From Rhizobium leguminosarum (lineage in GTDB: Bacteria; Pseudomonadota; Alphaproteobacteria; Rhizobiales; Rhizobiaceae): a stretch of 64,000 nucleotides of DNA. Shown piece after piece: positions 46,031 through 54,915 of the stretch (positions are counted from its first letter, which is position 1; every line of letters starts with the position of its first letter). Position numbers and translations under genes: made by a program. The DNA is taken from positions 41,521-105,520 of the forward strand of contig NZ_LWBS01000143.1 in the NCBI RefSeq assembly GCF_001652265.1, read 5' to 3'. The notes under the pieces were generated by a model. The model worked only from the letters and a program-made list of their open reading frames with translations. It did no database searches and was not told the origin of the DNA.

Positions 46031-47254
46031 CTATGCCAGAAGGTCCGGCCGCAACAGCATGACCGGGCAGGGCGCTCCTGCCGGCAGCTCCGGCGCATGC
46101 GGCGGGCGGATGACAAGGCAATCGGCGACAGCGAAGACCTTCATCATCGAAGAATCCTGCTTGCCGAAGGGTTCGGCGAGCCAGCCGCCGGTGGCCGATT
46201 TTACCAGCCTGGCGCGGATATAATCCTGGCGATGGTCATTGGCTCGCAGCTGCACGGCTGTCTCGGCGGTCATCTCGCGCCGGATCGGCGGCAGGGAGGC
46301 GAGGCGGCGGATCAGCGGTTCCAGGAAGAGCAGCGAACAGACGAGGCTGGAGACCGGATTGCCGGGCAGGCCGAGCACATGCGTCTCGCCGAAGCTGCCG
46401 ACCATCAGCGGTTTGCCGGGGCGCATGGCGATCCGCCAGAAATCGAGTTGCATGCCGGCCTCGATCAGCGTGGCCTGTACCAGATCATGGTCGCCGACCG
46501 AAGCGCCGCCGAGCGTGACGATCACATCGACGTTGGCGTGCCGCGCCGTGTCGATCGCCGCGGTGATCTTGGCCTTGTCGTCAGGCACGATGCCAAGATC
46601 GAGCACATCGGCGCCAGCTTTGCGGGCAAGGGCTGCAATGCCAAACGTATTGGATGCGATGATCTGCGAAGGGCCGGGCGTGCTTCCGGGCGGCAGCAGT
46701 TCGTCGCCGGTTGCAAGGATGGCGATCAGCGGGCGCCGCAGGACCTCGACATCGGGCCGGTTCATGCCGGCAGCGACCGTTAGCCGGGTGAAATCGAGCA
46801 CGGTGCCGGCCGACAGCACGGCTTCGCCTTCGGCGAAATCCTGACCGCGGGGACGCACATGCTGGCCCTGCCGCACAGGGAAATTGGTTCTGATCCCGCC
46901 TTCGATCTTCTCGGCATCCTCCTGCAGCAGGACGCTATCGGCGCCCGGCGGAACAGGCGCGCCGGTGAAGATGCGGACGGCTTCACCCTGGCTGACGCTT
47001 CCCTCGAAGCCATGGCCGGCGGAAGAAATGCCGATGACCTTCAGCTCGGCGCCCGGCTCCGGCGCGTCTTCGCGGCGTAGCGCATAGCCGTCCATGGCGG
47101 AGGCATTGAAGGGCGGCTGGGTCAGGCCGGCCGTCAGATCGACGGCCAGGACGCGGCCCTCAGCCTCGGCAAGCGGCAGCGTCTCGGACGCAGCAATGGG
47201 CGTTGCGCTGGAGAGCAAGCGGTTCAGGGCCTCGGCAACCGGGAGAAGGTTCAT
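46031..47254 (-). CDS. moeA: Molybdopterin molybdotransferase
   Basis: Inserts molybdate into adenylylated molybdopterin. The 407-residue protein shows [38 protein letters not shown], the third-domain TGDELLPPG and [39 protein letters not shown] and the C-terminal domain IV. Its ATG overlaps the moaC stop by four bases (ATGA), so it is translated with moaC. It is the last gene of the leftward operon ppiD-trpD-trpC-moaC-moeA. Confidence 0.95.
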   Translation of the reverse strand: MNLLPVAEALNRLLSSATPIAASETLPLAEAEGRVLAVDLTAGLTQPPFNASAMDGYALRREDAPEPGAELKVIGISSAGHGFEGSVSQGEAVRIFTGAPVPPGADSVLLQEDAEKIEGGIRTNFPVRQGQHVRPRGQDFAEGEAVLSAGTVLDFTRLTVAAGMNRPDVEVLRRPLIAILATGDELLPPGSTPGPSQIIASNTFGIAALARKAGADVLDLGIVPDDKAKITAAIDTARHANVDVIVTLGGASVGDHDLVQATLIEAGMQLDFWRIAMRPGKPLMVGSFGETHVLGLPGNPVSSLVCSLLFLEPLIRRLASLPPIRREMTAETAVQLRANDHRQDYIRARLVKSATGGWLAEPFGKQDSSMMKVFAVADCLVIRPPHAPELPAGAPCPVMLLRPDLLA

Positions 47255-47748
47255 CTTGCCTCCGGATGACGGAAATCGCCGGATTTTCCGCCAGACTTTT
47301 CAAGAAGTCTGATGCCGCCGATCTCCATTGCCTTATCGGCCGCCTTGGCCATGTCGTAGATCGTCAGACAAGCGACCGAGACGGCTGTCAGCGCCTCCAT
47401 CTCCACACCGGTCTTGCCGGTCAGCTTGGCGGTTGCCGTAACGCGCAGACCGGGCAGGGCGGCATCTTCCGCGATCTCGACCGTGACCTTCGTCAGCATC
47501 AGCGGATGGCAGAGCGGGATGAGGTCGGCGGTGCGTTTTGCCGCCATGATGCCGGCAAGGCGCGCCGTGCCGATCACATCGCCCTTCTTGGCATTGCCTT
47601 GGCGGATGAGCGCGAGCGTTTCCGGCGCCATCTTCACATAGCCCTCGGCAGTGGCGATGCGCACCGTCTCGGCCTTATCGGAGACATCGACCATATGCGC
47701 CTCGCCCGAGGCGTCGATATGAGTCAGTCCGGGCTCTGCGCCGCTCAT
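47251..47748 (-). CDS. moaC: Cyclic pyranopterin monophosphate synthase
   Basis: Second step of molybdopterin synthesis. The 165-residue protein has [51 protein letters not shown] and [26 protein letters not shown], with the catalytic Lys and Asp of the family. The start at 47748 is one base after the trpC stop; a longer frame to 47778 would overlap trpC by 29 bases. It is coupled to both trpC and moeA. Confidence 0.95.
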   Translation of the reverse strand: MSGAEPGLTHIDASGEAHMVDVSDKAETVRIATAEGYVKMAPETLALIRQGNAKKGDVIGTARLAGIMAAKRTADLIPLCHPLMLTKVTVEIAEDAALPGLRVTATAKLTGKTGVEMEALTAVSVACLTIYDMAKAADKAMEIGGIRLLEKSGGKSGDFRHPEAR

Positions 47749-47749
47749 A

Positions 47750-48562
47750 TCATTCGGCCGCGATGGCGGCTTCGCCAAAGAGCAGCGCGCGGGTGGCGGC
47801 GGCGACGTCCTCCTTGCGCATCAGGCTTTCGCCGACAAGGAAGGTATTGATGTCGACGGCCTGCAGGCGCTTGCAATCGGCATGGGTGAAGATGCCGCTT
47901 TCGCCGACCAGGAGCCGGTCTGCCGCCACCATGGGGGCAAGCGCCTCGCTGACGGTGAGGCTAACCTCGAAGGTACGCAGATTGCGGTTGTTGATGCCGA
48001 TGAGCGGTGAGGAGAGTTTCAGCGCCCGCTCCATCTCCTCGGCGTCGTGGACCTCGACCAGCACGTCCATGCCGAGGCCGAAAGCCTCGTCCTGCAGACG
48101 TTCAGCTTCATCGTCTGACAGCGAGGCCATGATCAGCAGGATGCAGTCGGCGCCCCAGGCGCGGGCTTCGTGCACCTGATAGGTCTCGAACATGAAATCC
48201 TTGCGCAGCGCCGGCAGCGTGCAGGCCGCGCGGGCGGCTGTCAGAAATTCCGGCGCGCCCTGGAAGCTTGGCGTATCGGTCAACACCGAAAGGCAGGCGG
48301 CACCGCCGGCCTCATAGGCGCTCGCCAGCGACGGCGGATCGAAATCCGGGCGAATGAGACCCTTCGACGGGCTCGCCTTCTTGATCTCGGCGATCAGGCC
48401 GAATCCGCCGGCATCACGCTTGGCAACGAGCGCCCTGTGGAAGCCGCGCGGCGCGGACTGGCCGGCCTGCATCGCCTTGAGATCGGCAAGCGACACTGTC
48501 GCCTTGGCAGCGGCGATCTCCTCGCGCTTGTAGAGTTCGATCTTCTTCAGGATATCGGTCAT
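47750..48562 (-). CDS. trpC: Indole-3-glycerol phosphate synthase
   Basis: Ring closure step of tryptophan synthesis. The 270-residue TIM barrel ([20 protein letters not shown]) has [18 protein letters not shown] (catalytic Lys), [49 protein letters not shown] and LLVGESGIF. Monofunctional, without a TrpF domain. It lies between trpD (nine bases) and moaC (one base) in one operon. Confidence 0.96.
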   Translation of the reverse strand: MTDILKKIELYKREEIAAAKATVSLADLKAMQAGQSAPRGFHRALVAKRDAGGFGLIAEIKKASPSKGLIRPDFDPPSLASAYEAGGAACLSVLTDTPSFQGAPEFLTAARAACTLPALRKDFMFETYQVHEARAWGADCILLIMASLSDDEAERLQDEAFGLGMDVLVEVHDAEEMERALKLSSPLIGINNRNLRTFEVSLTVSEALAPMVAADRLLVGESGIFTHADCKRLQAVDINTFLVGESLMRKEDVAAATRALLFGEAAIAAE

Positions 48563-48571
48563 CGGGCAATC

Positions 48572-49588
48572 CTAGTCGATATCGTTGGAAACGGCGATGA
48601 GTTTGTCGAGGGCGAGCGCAGTGGCACCGCTATCCAGCGAATGCGTGGCCAGCGTCATGCCGTCGCGGATCGTTTCGACCTTACCCGCGATGACGAGCGA
48701 GGCGGCGGCATTGGCGAGCGAGATATCGCGATAGGCATTCCTGGCGCCGCCGAGCACTTCGCGAAGAGCTGCGGCATTGGCGACACCGTCACCGCCCTTG
48801 ATATCGGCGAGTACGCAAGGGCTGACGCCGAAATCGGCGGGTGAGAGTTCGAAGGTGCGGATCTTGCCGTCTTCGAGTGCCGCGACTTTTGTAATGCCGG
48901 TCGTGGTGATCTCGTCGAGGCCGTCGCCATGGACCACCCAGACGCATTCGGAGCCGAGATCGCGCATGACTTCGGCAAGCGGCACCAGCCATTGCGGCGA
49001 GAAGACGCCGAGCAGCTGGCGGCGCACGCCGGCCGGACTGGAGAGCGGCCCAAGCAGGTTGAAGATCGTCCGTGTGCCGAGCTCGACCCGCGAGGGGCCG
49101 ACATGGCGCATGGCGGAATGATGCAGCTGCGCGAACATGAAGCCGACGCCGGCTTCGGCGATACAACGGGAGATGATCTCGGGACCGACGTCGAGCTTGA
49201 CGCCGAGTGCTGCCAGATTGTCGGCTGCGCCCGATTTCGAACTCAGCGCCCGGTTGCCGTGTTTGGCGACGGGAACACCGGCGCCGGCGACGATCAGCGC
49301 TGCCAGCGTCGAGATGTTGTAGGTGCCGCTGGCATCGCCGCCGGTGCCGACAATGTCGATCGCATCGGCCGGCGCCTCGACGGTCAGCATCTTCGAGCGC
49401 ATCGCGGTGACGGCGCCTACGATCTCGTCGACGGTTTCGCCGCGCACACGCAGCGCCATCAGGAAGCCGCCGATTTGAGAGGGGGTCGCCTGGCCCGACA
49501 TCAGGATGTCGAAGGCGGCACGGGCCTCATCACGCGTCAGCGGCTCGCGGCTTGCGGCCTTGGCCAGGAACGGCTTCAGATCGGTCAT
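48572..49588 (-). CDS. trpD: Anthranilate phosphoribosyltransferase
   Basis: Joins anthranilate and PRPP. The 338-residue protein has [21 protein letters not shown], the PRPP loop [39 protein letters not shown] and [26 protein letters not shown]. It follows ppiD by eight bases and precedes trpC by nine. Only trpD and trpC of the pathway are in the window. Confidence 0.96.
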   Translation of the reverse strand: MTDLKPFLAKAASREPLTRDEARAAFDILMSGQATPSQIGGFLMALRVRGETVDEIVGAVTAMRSKMLTVEAPADAIDIVGTGGDASGTYNISTLAALIVAGAGVPVAKHGNRALSSKSGAADNLAALGVKLDVGPEIISRCIAEAGVGFMFAQLHHSAMRHVGPSRVELGTRTIFNLLGPLSSPAGVRRQLLGVFSPQWLVPLAEVMRDLGSECVWVVHGDGLDEITTTGITKVAALEDGKIRTFELSPADFGVSPCVLADIKGGDGVANAAALREVLGGARNAYRDISLANAAASLVIAGKVETIRDGMTLATHSLDSGATALALDKLIAVSNDID

Positions 49589-49596
49589 AAAGCCTC

Positions 49597-51489
49597 CTAG
49601 CGGACCGTCGCCTGTTCGGCGAGCGTCTGGTTGATCTGCGCCCCGTACTGTGTCTGCAGCAGGTTGACCATCTGATCGAGAATATCGTCGCCGGCGGCAT
49701 TGGCCATGGCGGTGATCTGGGCATCGCGGTTGTTCAGCACATCGCCGGTCGGCTGGGTGTTGACCTCGGTGACCTTCAGCAGGATCTGCGTCGAGGGATC
49801 GGCGCCGACAGCACTTGCGACCGTATCGACCGGGCCGGAAAAGGCGGCGGTGGCGCCGGCGCGGCCGAGGACCGCATCATCGGTGGAGCGGGTGATGCCA
49901 CTCTTGCTTTCGACGGCAATACCGAGCGGCGTTGCGATATCGGCAAGTGCCTTGCCCTTTTGCGCCTCGGCCTTCAATTCAGCGGCCTTTTTGGCGAGTT
50001 CGGCCTTCTGCTGCTCCGCCGTCCAGTCCTCGAGGGCCTTTTCGCGCACCTCGGCCACCGGGCGCTCGCGGTCCGGCGTGATTTCGCGGACGTTGAACCA
50101 GACATAGCCATCATTGCCGATCGGGAGCGGCGGCGCATCGACGCCGACCTCGGTCTTGAAGACTTCGCCGAGCAGTTGCTGCTTGGCGGGGAGATCCTTG
50201 ACCTCCTTGCCGTCCTTGTCGGCGCCGGTCATATCGACGGCGTCGACGGCCACGGCGGTGAGCTTCAGCTGGCCGGCAATATCCTCGAGCGTGGAACCGC
50301 CCGCGCGCAGATCTTCGATGCGGTCATGAACGTTGATCACTTCCTGAGAGGCGTTGGAGAGCGCCAGCTGCTTGCGGATATCCTCCTTGACCTCATCGAA
50401 ACTCTTCACCGTTTCCGGCTTGATGCTGGAGATGCGCAGGATGACGGGGCCGAAGGAGCCGTCGACGACAGGCGTCGTACCGCCGTCGCGCGAAACCGCG
50501 AAGGCGGCATCGGCAACGGCCTGGTCGGGAACCTTGTCCTTGGTGAATTCGCCGAGCAGCACGTCGCTTGCCGTCTTGCCCTGGTCGGAGACCAGTTGGT
50601 CGAAGCTAGTCCCGCTCTTCAGTGCCGTTTCAGCGGCAGTGGCGAGATCCTTGCTGGTGAAGGTCAGCTGTTCGATGGTGCGGCTTTCCGGCGTGCGATA
50701 AGTGTCCTTGCTCTTGTCGAAGGCTTCGTGGATCTGGTCGTCGGTGACGGTCGCCGCATCGGCGATATCGGCGGGCTGCAGCCTGAGGTAGACGAGCTTG
50801 CGGTGTTCCGGCGCACGGTAGCGCTGCTTGACACCCTCGAACCACGTCGCCAGTGCGTCGTCGGCGGGCGCCTTGATCGGCTCGATATTGGCGTTGGTGA
50901 GCAGCAGGTAATCGATACTGCGGCTTTCATCGCCATAGAGCTTCAGCGCGTCGACCAGCGTCTTCGGCGCCGTGAAGCCGTTGGAGATGGCATCGACCAC
51001 CTGGCTACGGACTGCGACCTTGCTGCGCTCCTTGATGTAATCGTCCTGGCGGATGCCGGCATTGCGAAGACGCGAGACGAAGAGTTCGCGGTCGAACTGG
51101 CCGTTGACGGCCTTGAAAGCCGGATCGTCGGCGATCAGCTGGGCGAGGCGATCCTGCGACAGGCCGAGGTTCATGTCTTCGGCGAGTTGGTCGAGCGAGG
51201 CGCCGGCGACGAGCTGGGCGAGCACCTGCTGCTCTATGCCGAAGGCGCGGGCCTGCTCGGGGGTGAGGCGCGTGCCGAACTGCTGGCTGACACTTGCCAC
51301 CTGGCGCTGATAGGCGAGGTGGAATTCGTTGACGTCCACATGTTGATCGCCGACGGTCACGACCGTGGTGCTGTTGCTGCCCGTGATCAGCGACCGGGAG
51401 ACGCCCCAGATGCCGAAGGACGCGACCAGCAGAAGCATCAGCAGCTTGGCGACCCAGGTCTGAGCGGCTCTTCTCAGGATGTGGAACAT
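49597..51489 (-). CDS. ppiD: Periplasmic peptidyl-prolyl isomerase PpiD
   Basis: A membrane-anchored chaperone that helps fold proteins leaving the Sec channel. The 630-residue protein has one N-terminal helix ([21 protein letters not shown]), a SurA_N-type chaperone domain ([22 protein letters not shown] ... [28 protein letters not shown]), a parvulin-like PPIC segment (about 250-360) with weak catalytic conservation, and a C-terminal helical part. It is the first gene of the leftward operon with trpD, trpC, moaC and moeA. Confidence 0.92.
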   Translation of the reverse strand: MFHILRRAAQTWVAKLLMLLLVASFGIWGVSRSLITGSNSTTVVTVGDQHVDVNEFHLAYQRQVASVSQQFGTRLTPEQARAFGIEQQVLAQLVAGASLDQLAEDMNLGLSQDRLAQLIADDPAFKAVNGQFDRELFVSRLRNAGIRQDDYIKERSKVAVRSQVVDAISNGFTAPKTLVDALKLYGDESRSIDYLLLTNANIEPIKAPADDALATWFEGVKQRYRAPEHRKLVYLRLQPADIADAATVTDDQIHEAFDKSKDTYRTPESRTIEQLTFTSKDLATAAETALKSGTSFDQLVSDQGKTASDVLLGEFTKDKVPDQAVADAAFAVSRDGGTTPVVDGSFGPVILRISSIKPETVKSFDEVKEDIRKQLALSNASQEVINVHDRIEDLRAGGSTLEDIAGQLKLTAVAVDAVDMTGADKDGKEVKDLPAKQQLLGEVFKTEVGVDAPPLPIGNDGYVWFNVREITPDRERPVAEVREKALEDWTAEQQKAELAKKAAELKAEAQKGKALADIATPLGIAVESKSGITRSTDDAVLGRAGATAAFSGPVDTVASAVGADPSTQILLKVTEVNTQPTGDVLNNRDAQITAMANAAGDDILDQMVNLLQTQYGAQINQTLAEQATVR

Positions 51490-51651
51490 AGAAACGCAAA
51501 CCTCGCAGTATCATTAACCCGCGCGCGGGCGGACATTCGACGTTCCTTAAAACAAACCCGACAGGAAATGAAGGGTTTGTCGCGCGAAAAGCTGCACAAG
51601 GCGGCCGCTCAGCCGCGGCGGCTTTGCGGCGAACAAAAGATCGGTTGCGTC

Positions 51652-51677
51652 GGAACCTTTCGGGCCGCCATTTCGTT
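51652..51677 (+). promoter_or_regulatory. EcfG-type (general stress response) promoter
   Basis: GGAAC (51652-51656), 17 bases, CGTT (51674-51677) matches the alphaproteobacterial sigma-EcfG consensus GGAAC-N16/17-CGTT exactly. The DUF883 ATG at 51709 lies about 25 bases after the expected start of transcription. DUF883 proteins are usual members of this regulon, which supports the assignment. Confidence 0.7.
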
Positions 51678-51708
51678 GAAGCGGCATCCCATGAAACAGG
51701 AGCAGACC

Positions 51709-51990
51709 ATGGCAGAATTGAAAACCGCTTCCGCCGAATCCACCGCCGCGCGCGTCAAGGCTGACATAGCAGCAGACGATCTGTCGGCACAGGTCGCAGC
51801 CCTTCGCAACGATCTCGCCCGGCTGACGGAAAGCGTGGTGGCGCTGGGGCAGGGGGCGAAGTCGGCCGTGACCGACGAGGCTTCGCTGATGACGGAACGG
51901 CTGCGCGATAAGGTGCGCGAAGAACCGCTCATGGCACTCGCGGTGACGGCAGGCATTGCCTACGTGTTCGGCATGCTCAGCCGCCGCTGA
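51709..51990 (+). CDS. DUF883 (ElaB/YgaM-like) membrane protein
   Basis: A 93-residue protein: a helical coiled-coil part (AARVKADIAADDLSAQVAALRNDLARLTESVVALGQGAK) followed by one C-terminal helix (EPLMALAVTAGIAYVFGMLSRR), the DUF883 pattern with its R-E-x-P-x-M start. Relatives tether ribosomes or stabilise membranes in stationary phase. The start at 51709 has AGGAG six bases upstream; the ATG at 51691 is weaker. It stands alone under an EcfG-type promoter, divergent from ppiD. Confidence 0.87.
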   Translation: MAELKTASAESTAARVKADIAADDLSAQVAALRNDLARLTESVVALGQGAKSAVTDEASLMTERLRDKVREEPLMALAVTAGIAYVFGMLSRR

Positions 51991-52007
51991 ACGGGAAATT
52001 CAGGATG

Positions 52008-52041
52008 AAAAAAAGCCGGACGTCATGAACGCCCGGCTTTT
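52008..52041. terminator. Bidirectional terminator after DUF883
   Basis: AAAAGCCGG-A-CGT (52011-52023) faces ACG-C-CCGGCTTTT (52029-52041), with an A tract on the left and a T tract on the right, so it can work on both strands. It serves DUF883 from the left and the YeaQ-type gene from the right. Confidence 0.8.
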
Positions 52042-52124
52042 GGTGTTTGCATCAGTCACTGAAAGGAAATGTCAGCGAGGCCGACCGGTCAGCACTCGCA
52101 ACCGGTCAGCTGTCGCAACCGGGG

Positions 52125-52379
52125 TCAGCGGCGGACGACGCGCCCGATCGCGATCAGGATGCAGGCTCCGACGAAACCGGTGATCAGATAACCCAGCCAA
52201 CCGGCGAGCGGCTGGATGTGCAATAGACCCAGGATCCAGTTAGCGACGATAGCGCCGACGATGCCGAGCAATATGTTCATGAGCAAACCCATGCTGCTGC
52301 TCATGGCCTTTTCCGCCAGCCATCCAGCGACACCGCCGATAATGATAGCTGCAATCCAACCCACGCCTGCGTTTTCCAT
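52125..52379 (-). CDS. GlsB/YeaQ/YmgE family stress membrane protein
   Basis: An 84-residue protein with three hydrophobic helices and the family glycine pattern: WIAAIIIGGVAGWLAEKAM, MGLLMNILLGIVGAIVANWILG and GYLITGFVGACILIAIGRVVRR. Formerly called transglycosylase-associated; the actual role is unknown, and members are stress induced. The start at 52379 has a strong GGAGGGAG; the longer frame to 52550 is rejected. No EcfG consensus is seen upstream (a GGAAC lies there but the spacing to CGTT is 28). Confidence 0.9.
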   Translation of the reverse strand: MENAGVGWIAAIIIGGVAGWLAEKAMSSSMGLLMNILLGIVGAIVANWILGLLHIQPLAGWLGYLITGFVGACILIAIGRVVRR

Positions 52380-52482
52380 GGTTATCTCCCTCCTGGCAAA
52401 ACGAGTCACAGAATGCACGAATCGAAAGGAAGTTCCACTCCCAGTTACGGGGATCGCGTGCGGGTTCAGCATCTTATGTGAC

Positions 52483-52599
52483 TCACGGCTGCAGCAGGGT
52501 GACCGGAGAGTACAGCGCGTGGGCGGCAATCTGGAACAGCAGGCCGGCAATGGCCAGCATTGCGAAGCTGAACGGCATAATCAAGCTTTTGCTAAACAT
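52483..52599 (-). CDS. Small membrane protein, 38 residues
   Basis: A short open frame starting MFSKSLIMPFSFAML with one hydrophobic helix (FSFAMLAIAGLLFQIAAHALY) and ending SPVTLLQP. A strong ribosome site, GGGGAGAGGAAAG, lies directly before the ATG at 52599, which is the main evidence that it is real. Short basic N-terminus and polar end suggest a single-pass inner-membrane protein. No family is recognised. It lies between the YeaQ-type gene and an AT-rich region. Confidence 0.6.
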   Translation of the reverse strand: MFSKSLIMPFSFAMLAIAGLLFQIAAHALYSPVTLLQP

Positions 52600-52929
52600 C
52601 TTTCCTCTCCCCTTTTGCGTAAAGCATAAGCGGAAGCTGACGGAGGGCAACAATATTGTTAACAGATAGTTAAGGATGGCAATTAGTTAAAACTAAATAC
52701 ATTCACTGTTTCCGTAATACTTTCGGGTGACGAAACGTTTCTTTTACAGCCTTGCCCTGTCAGCTGACGATTACCTGCGATCTTTACGATCCAGGCCTTC
52801 CGGTCTGCGACGCCTCGTCGACATTGGCTGCAGAAGCAGCGGCACCCGAAGATGCAATCTCTGCGGATCGCAGACAAGCGGGCCGGAAATGGCCGGCGCT
52901 AGTCCAGTGATCACGCGGCTGGCGGGCAA
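52600..52929. other. AT-rich promoter region between small genes
   Basis: No longer gene is supported. The part 52640-52700 is strongly AT-rich and contains TTAGTT-AA-AACTAA (52683-52696), a perfect palindrome, and several GTTAA motifs. It probably provides the promoter for the leftward 38-residue frame. The part 52740-52929 shows nothing convincing. Confidence 0.35.
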
Positions 52930-53040
52930 TCAGGTTCGGTGAACGATCAGCATGAAGAAGAGGAAAGACGCCGTTGCGGCCGTTGCGGCGAAGGCAATCT
53001 GGTAATCCCTGTCGTTAACCCCCGGTTTGATAGCTCCCAT
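52930..53040 (-). CDS. Possible small membrane protein, 36 residues
   Basis: Frame MGAIKPGVNDRDYQ followed by a hydrophobic helix (IAFAATAATASFLFFMLIV) and HRT. The composition is protein-like and fits a single-pass membrane protein. The ribosome site is weak (GCAGGCGTTA). An EcfG-like promoter (GGAAC-N16-CGTT, 53066-53042) ends one base before the ATG, so a transcript from it would start inside the frame; either the true start is later or that match is accidental. Confidence 0.38.
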   Translation of the reverse strand: MGAIKPGVNDRDYQIAFAATAATASFLFFMLIVHRT

Positions 53041-53128
53041 TAACGCCTGCGGCGTCGCGGGGTTCCATGCCGCCAGTTCGCGCCTGTTACCTGCGGATTG
53101 ATTTTGCCGAAGAATGCGTCATCTTTCC

Positions 53129-53233
53129 TAGAACAGGATGATTTTAGGCCCAGTCAGCCTAAAATCCTGTTCTAAATTAAGAGTTAGAGCATGATGTCGT
53201 CCGAAACGGCTCACACTTTTGGCGTCATGCTCT
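53129..53233. repeat. Two-palindrome intergenic mosaic element, family 2
   Basis: Palindrome one: TAGAACAGGAT (53129-53139) facing ATCCTGTTCTA (53164-53174), with inner arms ATTTTAGGC (53141-53149) and GCCTAAAAT (53157-53165). Palindrome two: AGAGCATGA (53186-53194) facing TCATGCTCT (53225-53233). Core CCGAAACGGCTCACACTTTT as in the copies at 11389 and 37283. It ends 31 bases before the entericidin start, so it lies in the 5' region of that gene. Confidence 0.75.
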
Positions 53234-53264
53234 GAAACGCCATCCAATCCGGGGAAAACACTTC

Positions 53265-53420
53265 ATGTCAAAAGCTGCAATCGCCATCGCCTGCATCTGC
53301 CTGCTGACACTTTCGGGCTGCGGCAATACCGCATACGGGCTGAAGAAGGATGGACAGGAAGCGAGCCACGCAATGGACAACGCGACACATCGGGTGCTTT
53401 CCGCCGGCGCCAAGAAGTGA
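53265..53420 (+). CDS. Entericidin family lipoprotein
   Basis: A 51-residue lipoprotein: MSKAAIAIACICLLTLSGCG carries a lipobox (LSGC), and the mature part NTAYGLKKDGQEASHAMDNAT is the entericidin A/B signature. Entericidins are small membrane-active lipoproteins expressed under stress. The frame is too short for standard gene callers. GGGGA precedes the ATG. A mosaic repeat lies immediately upstream, a hairpin immediately downstream. Confidence 0.85.
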   Translation: MSKAAIAIACICLLTLSGCGNTAYGLKKDGQEASHAMDNATHRVLSAGAKK

Positions 53421-53440
53421 TGCAGGCGACGGAATAAAAA

Positions 53441-53464
53441 AGCCCGCCTGGGGTGAGGCGGGCT
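53441..53464. terminator. Hairpin after the entericidin gene
   Basis: AGCCCGCCT (53441-53449) and AGGCGGGCT (53456-53464) with a 6-base loop. An A run before it (53436-53440) becomes a T tract on the minus strand, so it suits leftward transcripts better; for the entericidin it lacks a T tract. Confidence 0.6.
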
Positions 53465-53587
53465 TAGGATAACAGGGAGAATGGACGGATAGACTCCGCC
53501 TCCACTAATAAAGCACTTCCTTAATCGTGTGGCTTTACGTCATTCGACGTAACTGCGACCGGCAACGATCCGATGCGACCATGATTC

Positions 53588-53638
53588 GGAATCGAATCAG
53601 AGATACCGGGATCGAATCAATGGTATTGGATCGGGTCA
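53588..53638. repeat. Three imperfect 12-mers about 20 bases apart
   Basis: GGAATCGAATCA (53588), GGGATCGAATCA (53608) and TGGATCGGGTCA (53627) follow one another with a spacing of 20 and 19. The last overlaps the stop of the small leftward gene. A separate palindrome TTACGTC (53535-53541) / GACGTAA (53546-53552) lies upstream. The role is unknown; chance similarity is possible. Confidence 0.35.
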
Positions 53639-53752
53639 GAAGTTGCCCCAGTTTTGAGCGCGGGCACGGGCGCGAATAATCCGGTATTCGCGACCGCCAT
53701 AGAGCGAGCCGATTGTCAGCAGAAGCGTCAGAACGTCCCAGATGATATGCAT
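53636..53752 (-). CDS. Small membrane protein, 38 residues
   Basis: Frame MHIIWDVLTLLLTIGSLYGG then REYRIIRARARAQNWGNF. One short hydrophobic helix is followed by an arginine-rich cytoplasmic-type tail, a clear single-pass layout. AGAGGATAAC directly before the ATG at 53752 is a good ribosome site. No family is recognised. It is divergent from the first transglutaminase gene and convergent with the entericidin gene. Confidence 0.55.
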   Translation of the reverse strand: MHIIWDVLTLLLTIGSLYGGREYRIIRARARAQNWGNF

Positions 53753-53936
53753 GTTATCCTCTTATAGGTTGGACGGCCCCGCCGCCGATCGGTGAAGATA
53801 CAATAGCAATCTTTCGAACGTGCTTATATGACAAGAAATCGGGATGAGCGGAGAAGCGGGCAGGGCGCTTCCGCAGAGGAGAGGCGGCATCGCCGCCTTG
53901 GAGCAGCAAAGTGAACAGATTACCGGACGGCGGCCT

Positions 53937-54818
53937 ATGACGATTTTCTCCGTCCGCCACATCACGTCCTATCGTTACGTCAGGGAGGTCGAATTCGGCG
54001 AGCATCGCTTGATGTTCCGACCGCGCGACAGTTTCGATCAGCGGCTGATCGAAGCGTCGTTGACGATCTATCCTGAGGAAAATCATGTGCGCTGGATCCA
54101 CGATGTTTTCGGCAATTGCGTGGCGCTCGTCGATATTTCGAGGCCGGCGTCCGAGCTTCGTTTCGAAACCTGGATCACGCTCGATCATACGCCCCAGGTC
54201 GCTCTGGATCTTAAGGTGGACGAGGAGGCCCTGACCTATCCATTCTCCTACGACAAGGATGAGATTGCCGATCTGACGCCGGCGATGCAGCGCCATTATC
54301 CAGATCCGAACGACGAGGTCGGACGCTGGGCGCGCCAGTTCGTGCGCCTTGGGCGTCCGACCGAAACCGGGCACCTGCTGATGACGCTCTGTTACGCCAT
54401 TCGGGAAAGCTTCGTCTATGCGCGGCGCCAGGAACATGGGACGCAGACGCCGGTCCAGACCTTGCAGCTTCGTTCCGGCACCTGCCGGGATTTCGCGCTT
54501 CTGATGATGGAGGCGGCGCGCGTCCTCGGCCTCGCGGCACGGTTCGTCACGGGTTATGTCTATGTTCCCGACCGGGACGGCTCCACCGTGCTCGGCGGCG
54601 GCTCCACGCATGCATGGTGCCAGATTTATCTTCCGGGCGCCGGCTGGACGGAGTTCGATCCGACCAACGGGATCGTCGGCAACCGCGATCTCATTCGTGT
54701 CGCCGTTGCCCGCGATCCGCGCCAGGCAGTCCCGTTGAGCGGCAGTTATGACGGGGATGGGAAGGATTTCGACAGCATGACAGTGCAGGTGAACGTCACC
54801 ACAAGGCCATATGGCTAG
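53937..54818 (+). CDS. Transglutaminase-like family protein (complete triad)
   Basis: A 293-residue cytosolic protein: the N-terminal bacterial transglutaminase-like domain (FSVRHITSYRYVREVEFGEHRLMFRPR ... YPEENHVRWIHDVFGN) followed by the transglutaminase core. The triad is Cys183 (RSGTCRDFALLMMEAARVLG), His225 (GGGSTHAWCQIYLPGAGW) and Asp241 (FDPTNG). Probably a protease or amidase. The start at 53937 fits the family. It is followed after 97 bases by a second transglutaminase-like gene. Confidence 0.9.
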   Translation: MTIFSVRHITSYRYVREVEFGEHRLMFRPRDSFDQRLIEASLTIYPEENHVRWIHDVFGNCVALVDISRPASELRFETWITLDHTPQVALDLKVDEEALTYPFSYDKDEIADLTPAMQRHYPDPNDEVGRWARQFVRLGRPTETGHLLMTLCYAIRESFVYARRQEHGTQTPVQTLQLRSGTCRDFALLMMEAARVLGLAARFVTGYVYVPDRDGSTVLGGGSTHAWCQIYLPGAGWTEFDPTNGIVGNRDLIRVAVARDPRQAVPLSGSYDGDGKDFDSMTVQVNVTTRPYG

Positions 54819-54915
54819 CCATGCGGTGACGGTCCCGGGCTTACGGGAACCGGGTCGCGCGATCAGCGTTCCCTACTCACCTCTGCCAAAGCAGAGACGC
54901 GACAAGGAAGCCACA

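Noticed and set aside
49960..51700. Long plus-strand frame opposite ppiD, joined to the DUF883 frame
   Set aside because: Only the end after 51709 is real (DUF883 motifs plus ribosome site and promoter); the rest mirrors ppiD.
52408..52430. GGAAC upstream of the YeaQ-type gene as an EcfG promoter
   Set aside because: The nearest CGTT is 28 bases away, outside the 16-17 base spacing.
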